From Deltaproteobacteria bacterium (GTDB taxonomy: Bacteria; Desulfobacterota; GWC2-55-46; JADFVP01): DNA of 43,388 bases. The DNA is taken from the NCBI GenBank assembly GCA_024275045.1, contig JAJRZX010000106.1, positions 1 to 43,388 on the forward strand. The letters run 5' to 3'. Under the pieces are notes generated by a model that had not been told where the DNA came from, did no database searches, and saw nothing but the letters and a program-made list of their open reading frames with translations. Positions within the stretch are counted from its first letter, which is position 1. Each line of letters opens with the position of its first letter. The position numbers were made by a program, and so were the translations under genes. Shown here in pieces: positions 25,348 through 33,468 of the stretch.

Positions 25348-26367
25348 TTAGCGGTGACCGGGCCTTATCTTTTTACGTATCCTGCCTACTTTTTGCTCAA
25401 CAAGCCTGTTAATAAGGAGGGCTGTTATGTGTACAAAGGGCAGAGTATAGATAAAGAGCCCTCCGCCCTTTGGGAGCACGCCGTTAAAAACAAAACCCAG
25501 TACCAGGAGAGCTACGAACCAGTGGGATAAAAAGAGCGGGTATGAGAGGTCGCCGAGAAAACGGTCCGCTGCTCCGAGGCGGCGGCCAAGAAGACCTGCA
25601 TCTACGTTAACAAGGCTGATGGTTAGAAAAAAAGCAAGTACCATGGAGAGGTAAAATCCCTCGAGGAACATGTCATTGAAGATAAAGTGCGTGAGGAATA
25701 CGTTGGATAGATACAGCGTCATGGCAATGCCCGCGAAAAGCAGCGGCCTTGAGGTCTTGAACCTGTCTTTTATAAAATATATAAGCGCACCTGCGCTAAA
25801 GGGCAGTGATGCAGGGAGCAGTGAAAAATACCTTGCCTCCAGAGAGAGCCCCCGCGTCACGGCATACCCGGTATAAAGAAGGCTCGCCGCAAACCAGAGT
25901 ATAACGAGATATTTTTTTCTTGAAAGCGCAAAGGCCATGACAAGGTAGAAGGTAAGCTCGATATTAAGGGACCATGACGGGGGAACAAGGTTTGCCACCC
26001 TTCTCTCGTGTAACCCGAAGATGGTAATGTTATGCACCCAGTCCATGATAGAGGCCGGAGGCTGAAGGTGGCCGTTAAATTCTCTTGCAAGCCCGGGGTT
26101 AAGGAGCACAAGTGCAAGGGTCAAAAACATAACAACAAGGTACGGCGGGTATATTCTGAGGGCCCTGTTGGTGAGAAATCTGCCAAGGCCCGTAAGGGAG
26201 TAAGCGTATCTCTCGTTAAGGACCAGGGTCATGAGGTACCCGCTGAGCATGTAAAAAGAATACACGGCATATGGCCCTGTCCAGTGTCCGTCTGTGTGAA
26301 AGAGGAAGGGCCAGAGGTGGGTAAGGACAACAAGAATGGCAAGGATATAGCGGTACGTTCCGAACAT
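25348..26367 (-). CDS. Acyltransferase 3 family membrane protein (OafA/YrhL-like)
   Basis: The 339-residue product has about ten membrane helices and matches acyltransferase 3 proteins, which move acyl groups (often acetyl) onto sugars or lipids across the cytoplasmic membrane. It starts with FGTYRYILAILVVLTHLWP, where the His near residue 17 is the usual catalytic base, and has YSFYMLSGYLM and a conserved Arg-rich turn (RALRIYPPYL). The end is basic. The protein has no SGNH domain. Its target could be a surface polysaccharide, lipid A or another lipid; the neighbouring MlaC-like gene makes a lipid substrate plausible but not shown. It stands alone, about 65 bases after the MlaC-like gene on the same strand. 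Confidence 0.85.
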   Translation of the reverse strand: MFGTYRYILAILVVLTHLWPFLFHTDGHWTGPYAVYSFYMLSGYLMTLVLNERYAYSLTGLGRFLTNRALRIYPPYLVVMFLTLALVLLNPGLAREFNGHLQPPASIMDWVHNITIFGLHERRVANLVPPSWSLNIELTFYLVMAFALSRKKYLVILWFAASLLYTGYAVTRGLSLEARYFSLLPASLPFSAGALIYFIKDRFKTSRPLLFAGIAMTLYLSNVFLTHFIFNDMFLEGFYLSMVLAFFLTISLVNVDAGLLGRRLGAADRFLGDLSYPLFLSHWFVALLVLGFVFNGVLPKGGGLFIYTLPFVHITALLINRLVEQKVGRIRKKIRPGHR

Positions 26368-26431
26368 TTTTAATGGTATATTCCCGGCAAGAGTTATGGG
26401 GCGGGCGGATGGCCTCTTATATAGAGAAAGC

Positions 26432-27052
26432 TCAGTTGCCGTCCTTTATCTTATCAACCTTCTCGGTTAAAGTGGCCACAAGATTCTCGAAGGAGGACTT
26501 CTTTATTATCCTGTTGAACTGCGTACGGTAGTTGCTTACAAGGCTCACGCCCTCGATTACAATATCATATACTACCCATTGGCCATTTTTCTGAATCATG
26601 CGGTAGGATATGGGTGTCTCCGTACCCTTGGTGGTTACAACCTTTGTCTTAACAAGCGCCCGTGTGTGTTTTTTGTTTATCTTCTCTGCTACGTATATGA
26701 CTCTCTCATCGGTCTGCTGCTCAATCTTGCTTATGTAGGAGTTCTCAAGGAGAACGCTGAAGAGTCTGACGAACTCGGCCCTCTCCTTATCTGTGCGCTT
26801 TCTCCAGTGTATGCCAAGCGACCGTCGTGTCATTTCCTTAAAATCTATAAGCTGCACCACAACGGTTCTTATACGGCTGCGGCGCTCTGTCTTATGAACC
26901 TCGCCCTGCATGGCCGGGTCTCTAAGCACAGCGAGTGCCTCATCAATGGTGGACTTTACACGCTCTGTTGCTTCACCGGCGTGCGCCGTAAGAGGGGAGA
27001 TAAAGATAAAGAGAAAAAATATTACCGTTAACGAGATAAAAAACTTTTTCAA
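26432..27052 (-). CDS. MlaC/Ttg2D-family periplasmic lipid-binding protein
   Basis: The 206-residue product has a signal peptide (hydrophobic 5-20, cleavage near AHA) and the MlaC fold throughout: FKEMTRRSLGIHWRKRT, then EFVRLFSVLLENSYISKIE, TKGTETPISYRMIQKNGQWVVYDIVIEGVSLVSNYRTQF and FENLVATL. MlaC proteins carry phospholipids across the periplasm; related HpnM proteins lie in hopanoid loci. The TTG at 27052 is chosen because GGGAGG lies 6 bases upstream and the signal peptide begins there. It faces away from a second, distant MlaC-like gene, with HpnN beyond. The cargo, phospholipid or hopanoid, cannot be told. Confidence 0.88.
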   Translation of the reverse strand: MKKFFISLTVIFFLFIFISPLTAHAGEATERVKSTIDEALAVLRDPAMQGEVHKTERRSRIRTVVVQLIDFKEMTRRSLGIHWRKRTDKERAEFVRLFSVLLENSYISKIEQQTDERVIYVAEKINKKHTRALVKTKVVTTKGTETPISYRMIQKNGQWVVYDIVIEGVSLVSNYRTQFNRIIKKSSFENLVATLTEKVDKIKDGN

Positions 27053-27219
27053 GGTCTGCCTCCCTTTGAGATAATACACAGTATATCTTAGAGATTTTAT
27101 TATAAAAGAGAGATTCCGGAGATGAGATTACAGGACAAGGTTTTCTGCCCTTATACCCTTACCGCTGAGATACAATCCTCAGAGGCAAGTCCTGTTTGCT
27201 GAGCGCTACTGTCCCTCGC

Positions 27220-27248
27220 TTGATAAGGGAGAGTATCTGTAATATACT
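27220..27248 (+). promoter_or_regulatory. Sigma70-type promoter of the second MlaC-like gene
   Basis: TTGATA (27220-27225) and TATACT (27243-27248) are separated by 17 bases. Each matches five of six consensus bases. The start would be near 27255, about 40 bases before the ATG at 27294. Confidence 0.75.
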
Positions 27249-27293
27249 ATATACCATAAAAATGGGTTTTACCACTATGAGCGAGGATTATTT

Positions 27294-27929
27294 ATGTATA
27301 ATAGAAAATCAATAAAATACCTCGGAATTATACTCCTCACCTTAATGATTGTCTCAGGAGGACAGGTCTACGGCGCAGTCAGCAGCGCTGACGTAAAAGA
27401 GGGCGAGGCCCTTATAGAGAGACTTGACAGCACCCTTCTGTCGGTAATGAAAGACGCCAAAACCCTTGGCTACGGCGGACGTTATAAGATACTAAAACCC
27501 GTCATAGAGCAGACTTATGATTTTACCTTTATAACGCGCTTCTCCGTAGGCAGGATCTGGAAGACCTTTAATGAGGACCAACACTCCAAACTCATAGACA
27601 GGTTCACCACCCTTAGCGTGGCCACCTATGCCGCGCGTTTTGACGGGTACGGAGGCGAGGAGTTCAGGCTTGTCTCAAGCAAACCCCTTAAGCGGGGACG
27701 CCTCCTTGTGCGTACGGAAATTGTAAAGACAGACGGCGAGATTATCCATCTGGATTATGTGCTTCGGAAAAAAGACGGCCAATGGCGGGCCATTAATGTT
27801 ATTGCCAACGGCGTAAGCGACCTCTCGCTGAAAAGGGCCCAGTATACGTCAATACTGAGAAAGAAAAAATTTGATGGGCTCATCAAAAAACTCGATAAAA
27901 AAATAGCCTCCTACGAGAAAAGAAGATAG
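27294..27929 (+). CDS. MlaC/HpnM-like periplasmic lipid-binding protein
   Basis: The 211-residue product has a signal peptide (hydrophobic 8-24, cleavage near VYG-AVS) and matches the MlaC family from about residue 35: GGRYKILKPVIEQTYDFTFITRFSVGRIWKTFNEDQHSKLIDRF, KTDGEIIHLDYVLRKKDGQWRAINVIANGVSDLSLKRAQYTSIL. The family carries lipids between membranes; the version called HpnM sits beside HpnN in hopanoid loci, which fits its place next to the hpnN-like gene (convergent, 159 bases away). It differs clearly from the MlaC-like protein encoded divergently at 26432-27052, so they are old paralogues and not a recent duplication. GAGG precedes the ATG. Confidence 0.85.
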   Translation: MYNRKSIKYLGIILLTLMIVSGGQVYGAVSSADVKEGEALIERLDSTLLSVMKDAKTLGYGGRYKILKPVIEQTYDFTFITRFSVGRIWKTFNEDQHSKLIDRFTTLSVATYAARFDGYGGEEFRLVSSKPLKRGRLLVRTEIVKTDGEIIHLDYVLRKKDGQWRAINVIANGVSDLSLKRAQYTSILRKKKFDGLIKKLDKKIASYEKRR

Positions 27930-28087
27930 TTTTTCCCAACCCCCCCATGCCGGGGTTAAAGCGTACCCTTAAACCCGCTCTTCTTTATAAAGGGCCGTAT
28001 TAAGGGAAAAACGCGTTATCTCTCCATCTCCGCCCACAGACTAAGAGCCCCGGGAGCCGTACTCTCCCCGCACCTCCGAGAGGGGGA

Positions 28088-30727
28088 TTAGCTCTCCTTG
28101 CCCTTGCCTCTTGAGAACAATAACGGCAGGACCCCAAGTGTTGATACAACCGTAAGGGCTATACCCACCATAAGAAGCTGCCCCATGCTGGCCATGCCCC
28201 TGTGGCTGGAAAAAGCCAGCCCCCCGAAACTTACAAGGGTTGTAAGCGCGCTGTAAAGCACGGCCCTTGAGGTGCTTGAACCAAGTAACCCCTCTATCTC
28301 ATCAGGCGCAGAGCGCACCCTGTGTACAACGTGAATGCCATTATCAACGCCTATGCCCAGGAACAGGGGCAGGGCTATGATATTGGCGAAGTTAAATGGT
28401 ATATGCAGCAATACCGTGGCAGCCCCCGTAAGTATGCCGGCATATATAAGGGGGGCGAGCACAAGGGCCGTGTACTTTACGTCTCGAAGCAGAAAGAGCA
28501 GTATGATGATGATAAAGACAAGGGCATAGGTAAAAGCCTGCCTGAAGGCCCTTACAACGGTCTTTCCGGACTCCATTATTACAACGGGCAGCCCTGTTGC
28601 CTGCGGCTCTACGGTGCGCACCTCCTCCACAAAATCAGTGAGGTTACGCGGGTCTGAGATATTTTTCTTCGGGAAGACCTTGATTACTCTCTCTCCGCCG
28701 CTGCCTACCCAGTGTGAGACGAGCTCCGGGGGCAGGTCAGCGAAAGATACGGGCTCGGCCTCAAGGGAGGTCCTTAAGGTCTTTAACCTCTCAGGCAGAG
28801 ACGCGAGGAGGCTCTTCTCAAACTCCCCGAGGGCCTCAGCACGGGCAGCAGGTCTCATGGCCGCGAGTTTTGTCTTAAGGCTGCTCATGGCGCGAAGCGC
28901 CGACTCTGCCGCGGCCTTCTCGTCAGGGTCAAGCGGGGTGGCAACAAAGGCCCTTAGCCCTCTTAGAAGAGCACGAATAGTCTCCATCCTGCTCTCCGGG
29001 GTTTTCTTACCATCAGCGGTACCGTCCATCTCAAGGTCCGGGCCCATGAGCAGAGAGACCTCCTCTATGATATCAAGCTTCTCATCCTGGTCCTTTGGTA
29101 TAAAATCCTCTATGCTCACGGCCTTATCCACAAGGTCAAGTCTCTTTAGAGCGAGTGCCGAGGAGGCGGCACTGTCCTTATCCTTAACCACCATTATGGT
29201 AAGGGGCGATGAGCCCGCCTCGCGCATAAGGTCGTTAAATGTGGCTACGGACTCCATTGAGGAATCCCGCAGATTCATGGGGTTGCTGTCAAAGCTCACC
29301 CACCCGAGAAGGACTAAACCAATCCCCCCCATAACCGCAAGCACAACAAACACGGGCGCTCTATTTTTGCGTAGACGCGCCATTACCCTGTCTGCGGCTC
29401 CTGCAAAAGGTGATGTAAGGGCGGCAACCGCCCTTTGCGACGGCCTTATGGGACGAAGTGAGATTAAGGCCGGCAGAAACGTAAGGCTCACCACAAGGCT
29501 GATAAATATACCCGTGCCCGAGATAAGACCAAGCTCCGAGACCCCGGAGTAGGCCGTTGGGATAAATGAATAAAAACCTGCCGCCGTGGTAATGGTGCAG
29601 ATAACAAGAGAGGCGCCCACATCTCCTGCGGCCTTTTTCATGGCCTCCTCATGTGAGTGGCCCCGCAGCGCAAGCTCCCTGTAACGCAGGCACAGGTGTA
29701 TGGCGTAATCAATACCCAGACCTATGTACAGGACCGCAAAGGCCATGGATATCATATTCAGGCTGCCAACGGCCACGGCCGCAAAGGCAGCCGTGGCTAT
29801 GATGCCGGCGATAAGCGTTAAGACCGATGATATAAGGAGAGTGAGACTTCGAAGCGCCACAAAGAGGATTACGCATACTGCAAGGAGGGCCAGAATACTG
29901 GCGATACCGGCGCCCTTGCTCACGCTCTTAAACTCCTCATTGGCAAGGGCCACGGAACCCGTGAGACGCACCCGTACCCCGTGGGCTCTATCGAGGCCAA
30001 GCTCATCCGCAAGGGCCCTTATCTTCACCAGCGCGGCCTCGCCCTGAAATAGCTCCGCAAAATCCAGTCGCGGCTGAACCACTATAAAACGCCTCTTACC
30101 CGCCAGGGTGCTCTTTTCTCCAAGCATTAGCTCCTGCCATGAGAGACGGTAAAAAGACCCCTCAAGGCTTGCCGCGGCCGCACCGGTAATGCCGTCCATA
30201 ATGGGTTTAAGGGCAAAGTCCTCGCCCTCCTCTACGGCCTCCATGGCAGAGGTAAGCATGGAAAAGAACCCGTCAAGGCTCTGATCCGCCATTAGGCGGC
30301 CAAGAAATGGCTGCACTACGGCCAGATGGTCCGAGAAGTCCGCAAGCTCATGGGCGTTAAGGTAAAGGAGCCCGCTTCTACGAAAGAACTCGCTTCCTCC
30401 GGGCAGATATACGCTCTTAAATAACGTTGTCTCACCGCGAAGCCGCTCTGCCAGCACACGGGCCGCGCCATCGGCCAGCTCAGGCGTGGCGCCCTCTATG
30501 ACTATCGCGATCTCACCGAAGAACTGGGGAAACTTTTCTTTATAGGAGATATATGTCTGACGCCAGGGGAGTTTCTCTGATATCATCTTCGAGGCGTCTG
30601 TATTTATCCCTATATGATGAGTGGTGTAATTAAAGAGAACCGCCGTTAGAAGCAGAGAGAGGATTACGGTCTGCCAGGCGTGGGCACAGACAAAGGCCAC
30701 CCACCATGAGACGATCCTGCCGGTCAT
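28088..30727 (-). CDS. hpnN: HpnN-like RND-family hopanoid/lipid transporter
   Basis: The 879-residue product has the layout of the MmpL/HpnN branch of RND proteins: one N-terminal membrane helix, a large periplasmic domain (about residues 50-270), five clustered helices, a second periplasmic domain (about 480-720) and five more helices. IGLGIDYAIHLCLRYRE and LGIGVDNGIHVVHRVR are the paired helix-4 motifs with an Asp that couples to protons. HpnN moves hopanoids to the outer membrane in Rhodopseudomonas and Burkholderia. The ATG at 30727 is preferred over the upstream TTG frame opening because AAGAAG lies upstream and the first helix follows directly. It may cooperate with the MlaC/HpnM-like gene beside it. 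Confidence 0.85.
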   Translation of the reverse strand: MTGRIVSWWVAFVCAHAWQTVILSLLLTAVLFNYTTHHIGINTDASKMISEKLPWRQTYISYKEKFPQFFGEIAIVIEGATPELADGAARVLAERLRGETTLFKSVYLPGGSEFFRRSGLLYLNAHELADFSDHLAVVQPFLGRLMADQSLDGFFSMLTSAMEAVEEGEDFALKPIMDGITGAAAASLEGSFYRLSWQELMLGEKSTLAGKRRFIVVQPRLDFAELFQGEAALVKIRALADELGLDRAHGVRVRLTGSVALANEEFKSVSKGAGIASILALLAVCVILFVALRSLTLLISSVLTLIAGIIATAAFAAVAVGSLNMISMAFAVLYIGLGIDYAIHLCLRYRELALRGHSHEEAMKKAAGDVGASLVICTITTAAGFYSFIPTAYSGVSELGLISGTGIFISLVVSLTFLPALISLRPIRPSQRAVAALTSPFAGAADRVMARLRKNRAPVFVVLAVMGGIGLVLLGWVSFDSNPMNLRDSSMESVATFNDLMREAGSSPLTIMVVKDKDSAASSALALKRLDLVDKAVSIEDFIPKDQDEKLDIIEEVSLLMGPDLEMDGTADGKKTPESRMETIRALLRGLRAFVATPLDPDEKAAAESALRAMSSLKTKLAAMRPAARAEALGEFEKSLLASLPERLKTLRTSLEAEPVSFADLPPELVSHWVGSGGERVIKVFPKKNISDPRNLTDFVEEVRTVEPQATGLPVVIMESGKTVVRAFRQAFTYALVFIIIILLFLLRDVKYTALVLAPLIYAGILTGAATVLLHIPFNFANIIALPLFLGIGVDNGIHVVHRVRSAPDEIEGLLGSSTSRAVLYSALTTLVSFGGLAFSSHRGMASMGQLLMVGIALTVVSTLGVLPLLFSRGKGKES

Positions 30728-30973
30728 ATTTGTCTTATCTTCTTTAACGTTCAATACAAGACCCTTATATGGGAGCGCCGGTGCTGACGTAAAAGGCGTT
30801 CCGAACTTACGGATAAATCTGAACAAGTTGAGTTTTACCGGACTCTATGCTATCTTCTCCCTCTGAAAGAGGACAAAAGGCGCGTTTTGGTATTACTTCA
30901 GAGCGCGGTAAAAATATATTCCTACACCGGAGCCAAAAATACAAGGGCTCTCTCTTAAAAGACGATTTTTCTT

Positions 30974-32368
30974 ATGAATATCAATGATAAAAGCAGTGCA
31001 GCCGGGACGGTAAGAACAGCCGTAATAGTGGCGGCGGGCATGGGCAGCCGCCTGGCCTCGGAGGAGGTGCCAAAACCCCTGTCTCCCCTTGTGGGCGTGC
31101 CTCTCATAGGGCGCGTCATGGCATCAGGGGCACAAGCGGGCATAAGGCGTTTTATTGTTGTTGTGGGCCATAAAGAGGAGCTCATGCGGGAGCGAGTGCC
31201 CGCGCTTACCCCAAGAGGGTGCGAGCTTCATATCATTGCCAACGCCCGTTACAAAGAGGCGAACGGAGTGAGCCTCATTGCCGGCATAAGAGCTCTATAC
31301 GAGGACTTTGCCCTCTTGATGTGCGACCACATCTTCAGCGCCGACAGGCTGGAGAGCTCCATACAAGCCTTTGACTCTGACGGAGTATCAAGGCTTGTGG
31401 TGGAAAGTAAAGAGGACTTTGACGGCGACCTTGAGGACGCCACCTTTGTCTCTGCGAAAGACGGTTTTATCTCCGCCATAGGCAAAGACCTTAAAGAGTT
31501 CGAGGCCGTTGATACGGGTTTATTCGTACTTGACGCAAAGGCTGTAAAAGAGGCAGGCGAAGCGGCCGGGCCCTCTCCTGGCATATCGGATATTATGCGC
31601 ATCCTTGGCCGCAACAAAACCCTTAAGGCCCATAATGCCGCAGGCGGTTTCTGGCAGGACGTGGATACACCCGCTGATATAAAACAGGCCGAAAAAAAGC
31701 TCTACGCGTCCCTTGTGAAACCTGCCGATGGTTTCATGGCAAGACATGTAAACAGGCGCGTAAGCCTCTTTATAAGCACACGTATCTGGCGCCTCGGTGT
31801 AACTCCAAATATGATCACCACGCTTACACTTGTACTGGGGCTCCTTGCGGGCCTTGCCTTCTCAGAGGGTAATACCGCGGGGTGGGGGCTTCTGGGGGCT
31901 GCGTTATTTCAGGCACACTCCATTATTGACGGCGTTGACGGAGAGCTCGCGCGGCTTTTATTAAAGGAAAGCCCCCTTGGTTTCTGGTATGATGTCTCAG
32001 CAGACAACATTACTCACATGGCCGTATTCGCGGGCATTGCAATGGGACAAAAAGCAGGTCATGCGCCGGGGCCGTGGAACGCACTGGCCCTGCTTGCCGT
32101 ACTTGGCGTGCTTATAAGCCTTATCGCGGTCTCGCCCATATTAAGACCCTCTTCTGCAGGAGGGAAAAAGAAACAGCCCGGACAAAAAGGGTCTCTCAAA
32201 AAGATTGTACAGACCCTTACAAGCCGTGATTTTACATATCTTCTCTTTCCGCTTGCCGTACTGGGCTGGCTGGGAGGCTTTCTCTGGGTAGCGACTGTGG
32301 GCACATGGATATACTCGATTCTCGTGATAATACTAAGGCTGCAGGCAAGAGGAAAGGCAGCGCCCTGA
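30974..32368 (+). CDS. Fusion of sugar-phosphate cytidylyltransferase and CDP-alcohol phosphotransferase (inositol IPCT/DIPPS-like)
   Basis: The 464-residue product has two enzymes in one chain. Residues 15-240 form a nucleotidyltransferase with the signature VAAGMGSRL...PKPLSPL, the catalytic-looking MCDHIFS and FWQDVDTP. Residues 255-460 form a CDP-alcohol phosphotransferase with about six membrane helices and the full motif D322-G-x2-A-R-x8-G-x3-D-x3-D344. The same two-domain order occurs in inositol-1-phosphate cytidylyltransferase/di-myo-inositol-phosphate-phosphate synthase (IPCT/DIPPS). It would make CDP-inositol (or a similar CDP-alcohol) and transfer it at the membrane. An inositol-3-phosphate synthase gene about 11 kb downstream supports the inositol reading. 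The acceptor, another inositol phosphate or a lipid, is unknown. Confidence 0.82.
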   Translation: MNINDKSSAAGTVRTAVIVAAGMGSRLASEEVPKPLSPLVGVPLIGRVMASGAQAGIRRFIVVVGHKEELMRERVPALTPRGCELHIIANARYKEANGVSLIAGIRALYEDFALLMCDHIFSADRLESSIQAFDSDGVSRLVVESKEDFDGDLEDATFVSAKDGFISAIGKDLKEFEAVDTGLFVLDAKAVKEAGEAAGPSPGISDIMRILGRNKTLKAHNAAGGFWQDVDTPADIKQAEKKLYASLVKPADGFMARHVNRRVSLFISTRIWRLGVTPNMITTLTLVLGLLAGLAFSEGNTAGWGLLGAALFQAHSIIDGVDGELARLLLKESPLGFWYDVSADNITHMAVFAGIAMGQKAGHAPGPWNALALLAVLGVLISLIAVSPILRPSSAGGKKKQPGQKGSLKKIVQTLTSRDFTYLLFPLAVLGWLGGFLWVATVGTWIYSILVIILRLQARGKAAP

Positions 32369-33354
32369 AGGCCCTACTCATAGCTGGCGGGCTTGTCCTT
32401 GCGCTCTACCTCATATGGTCCCTTGGCCCGGCAGAGGTCTGGGGTGAACTCTCAGGCGGTTGGTGGCCGGGTTTTATCGCAGTACTCGGTGCGTATGTAC
32501 TACAGCAGGGACTTGGCAGCTTCGCGCTCTGGCTCCTCGGCACAAGAGGCCGACGGGCGGGCTGGAAGTCCACTACCGCCCTTGGACTTACTCGAACTCG
32601 ATACATCGGCGAGGTCCTGAACTACGCCATGCCCACGGGCGGCATAGGCGGAGAACCCTACAAACTCATTACCCTTGCACGCAGCGAGGGCACTAACCCC
32701 GCCTTCAAGGCCCTTGCGGCGGCAAAGTTTCTTCATGTTGCGGCGGTGGGTCCCTTTGCCTTTATTATATTTTTCGGCGCGGCATGGCAAGGCGTTGGCG
32801 GCGAGTCCTGGAGTTTTACCTTTATCACCTTCTCTGTACTCATGGCGGCAATGACGCTCTTTCTCTGGATAATCGTGCTCTGGTCCCGTGTGGGACGAGA
32901 GCTCCTTGGCGGATACTACCGCATAAGAAGACGCGTCCCAAGACGGCTTCGCGGGCTTCGCCATTTTCTACATATTGATGTTGCGGCCTCAAAAGAGATA
33001 AAAGGGGCGCCGCTGCGCACCCTTATCGCTTATGCCTGCTACACGGGCATGTGGTTTGCCGCTGCCCTTGAGTGGATGGCCATATCGCATGTAATAAATA
33101 CAGGCAGAGGCGGACTCGGCCTTATCGAGGCAGGTCTCTTTGAGTGCGCCACCATTATCGTAGCCGCGCTTGTGCCCGTTCCGGCGGGCATGGGTACGCA
33201 GGAGACAGGCAAGGCCGCCATTGCGGTGCTTCTCGGGATGCCCCCGCATACAGGCCTTGCCATGAGCCTTATACGAAGGGCACGCGAGGCGCTTATGATA
33301 CTAACGGGAGCAGTACTTGCCCTTACAGGTAAAAGACAGGGTCCCCTTAAATAA
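32305..33354 (+). CDS. HpnL-like / UPF0104 (LPG synthase transmembrane) membrane protein
   Basis: The 349-residue product has about eight membrane helices and matches the lysylphosphatidylglycerol-synthase transmembrane/UPF0104 family, whose hopanoid-locus version is HpnL. Key stretches are GEVLNYAMPTGGIGGEPYKL (a lipid-flippase-like loop) and ALVPVPAGMGTQETGKAAI near the end. Members are thought to flip lipids or act with membrane glycosyltransferases. Its ATG lies 64 bases inside the end of the upstream fusion gene; no other in-frame start codon lies near the family's N-terminus, so the overlap is accepted. Cotranslation with the CDP-alcohol transferase suggests it flips that enzyme's product; this is inference. 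Confidence 0.75.
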   Translation: MDILDSRDNTKAAGKRKGSALKALLIAGGLVLALYLIWSLGPAEVWGELSGGWWPGFIAVLGAYVLQQGLGSFALWLLGTRGRRAGWKSTTALGLTRTRYIGEVLNYAMPTGGIGGEPYKLITLARSEGTNPAFKALAAAKFLHVAAVGPFAFIIFFGAAWQGVGGESWSFTFITFSVLMAAMTLFLWIIVLWSRVGRELLGGYYRIRRRVPRRLRGLRHFLHIDVAASKEIKGAPLRTLIAYACYTGMWFAAALEWMAISHVINTGRGGLGLIEAGLFECATIIVAALVPVPAGMGTQETGKAAIAVLLGMPPHTGLAMSLIRRAREALMILTGAVLALTGKRQGPLK

Positions 33355-33468
33355 ATCCCAACCAAAGGCGTCCCAAAAGGGGCTGCCTTGACAGCCGCAG
33401 GGGCAGATGCTACCTTAAAAATAAGCCGCCATAGATAATACCTTTCACGGATTAATCAGAATACGCCT

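Noticed and set aside
28614-29552. A 312-codon open frame on the plus strand inside hpnN
   Set aside because: Low-complexity Ser/Arg-rich translation typical of an antisense frame; the minus-strand RND protein explains the region.
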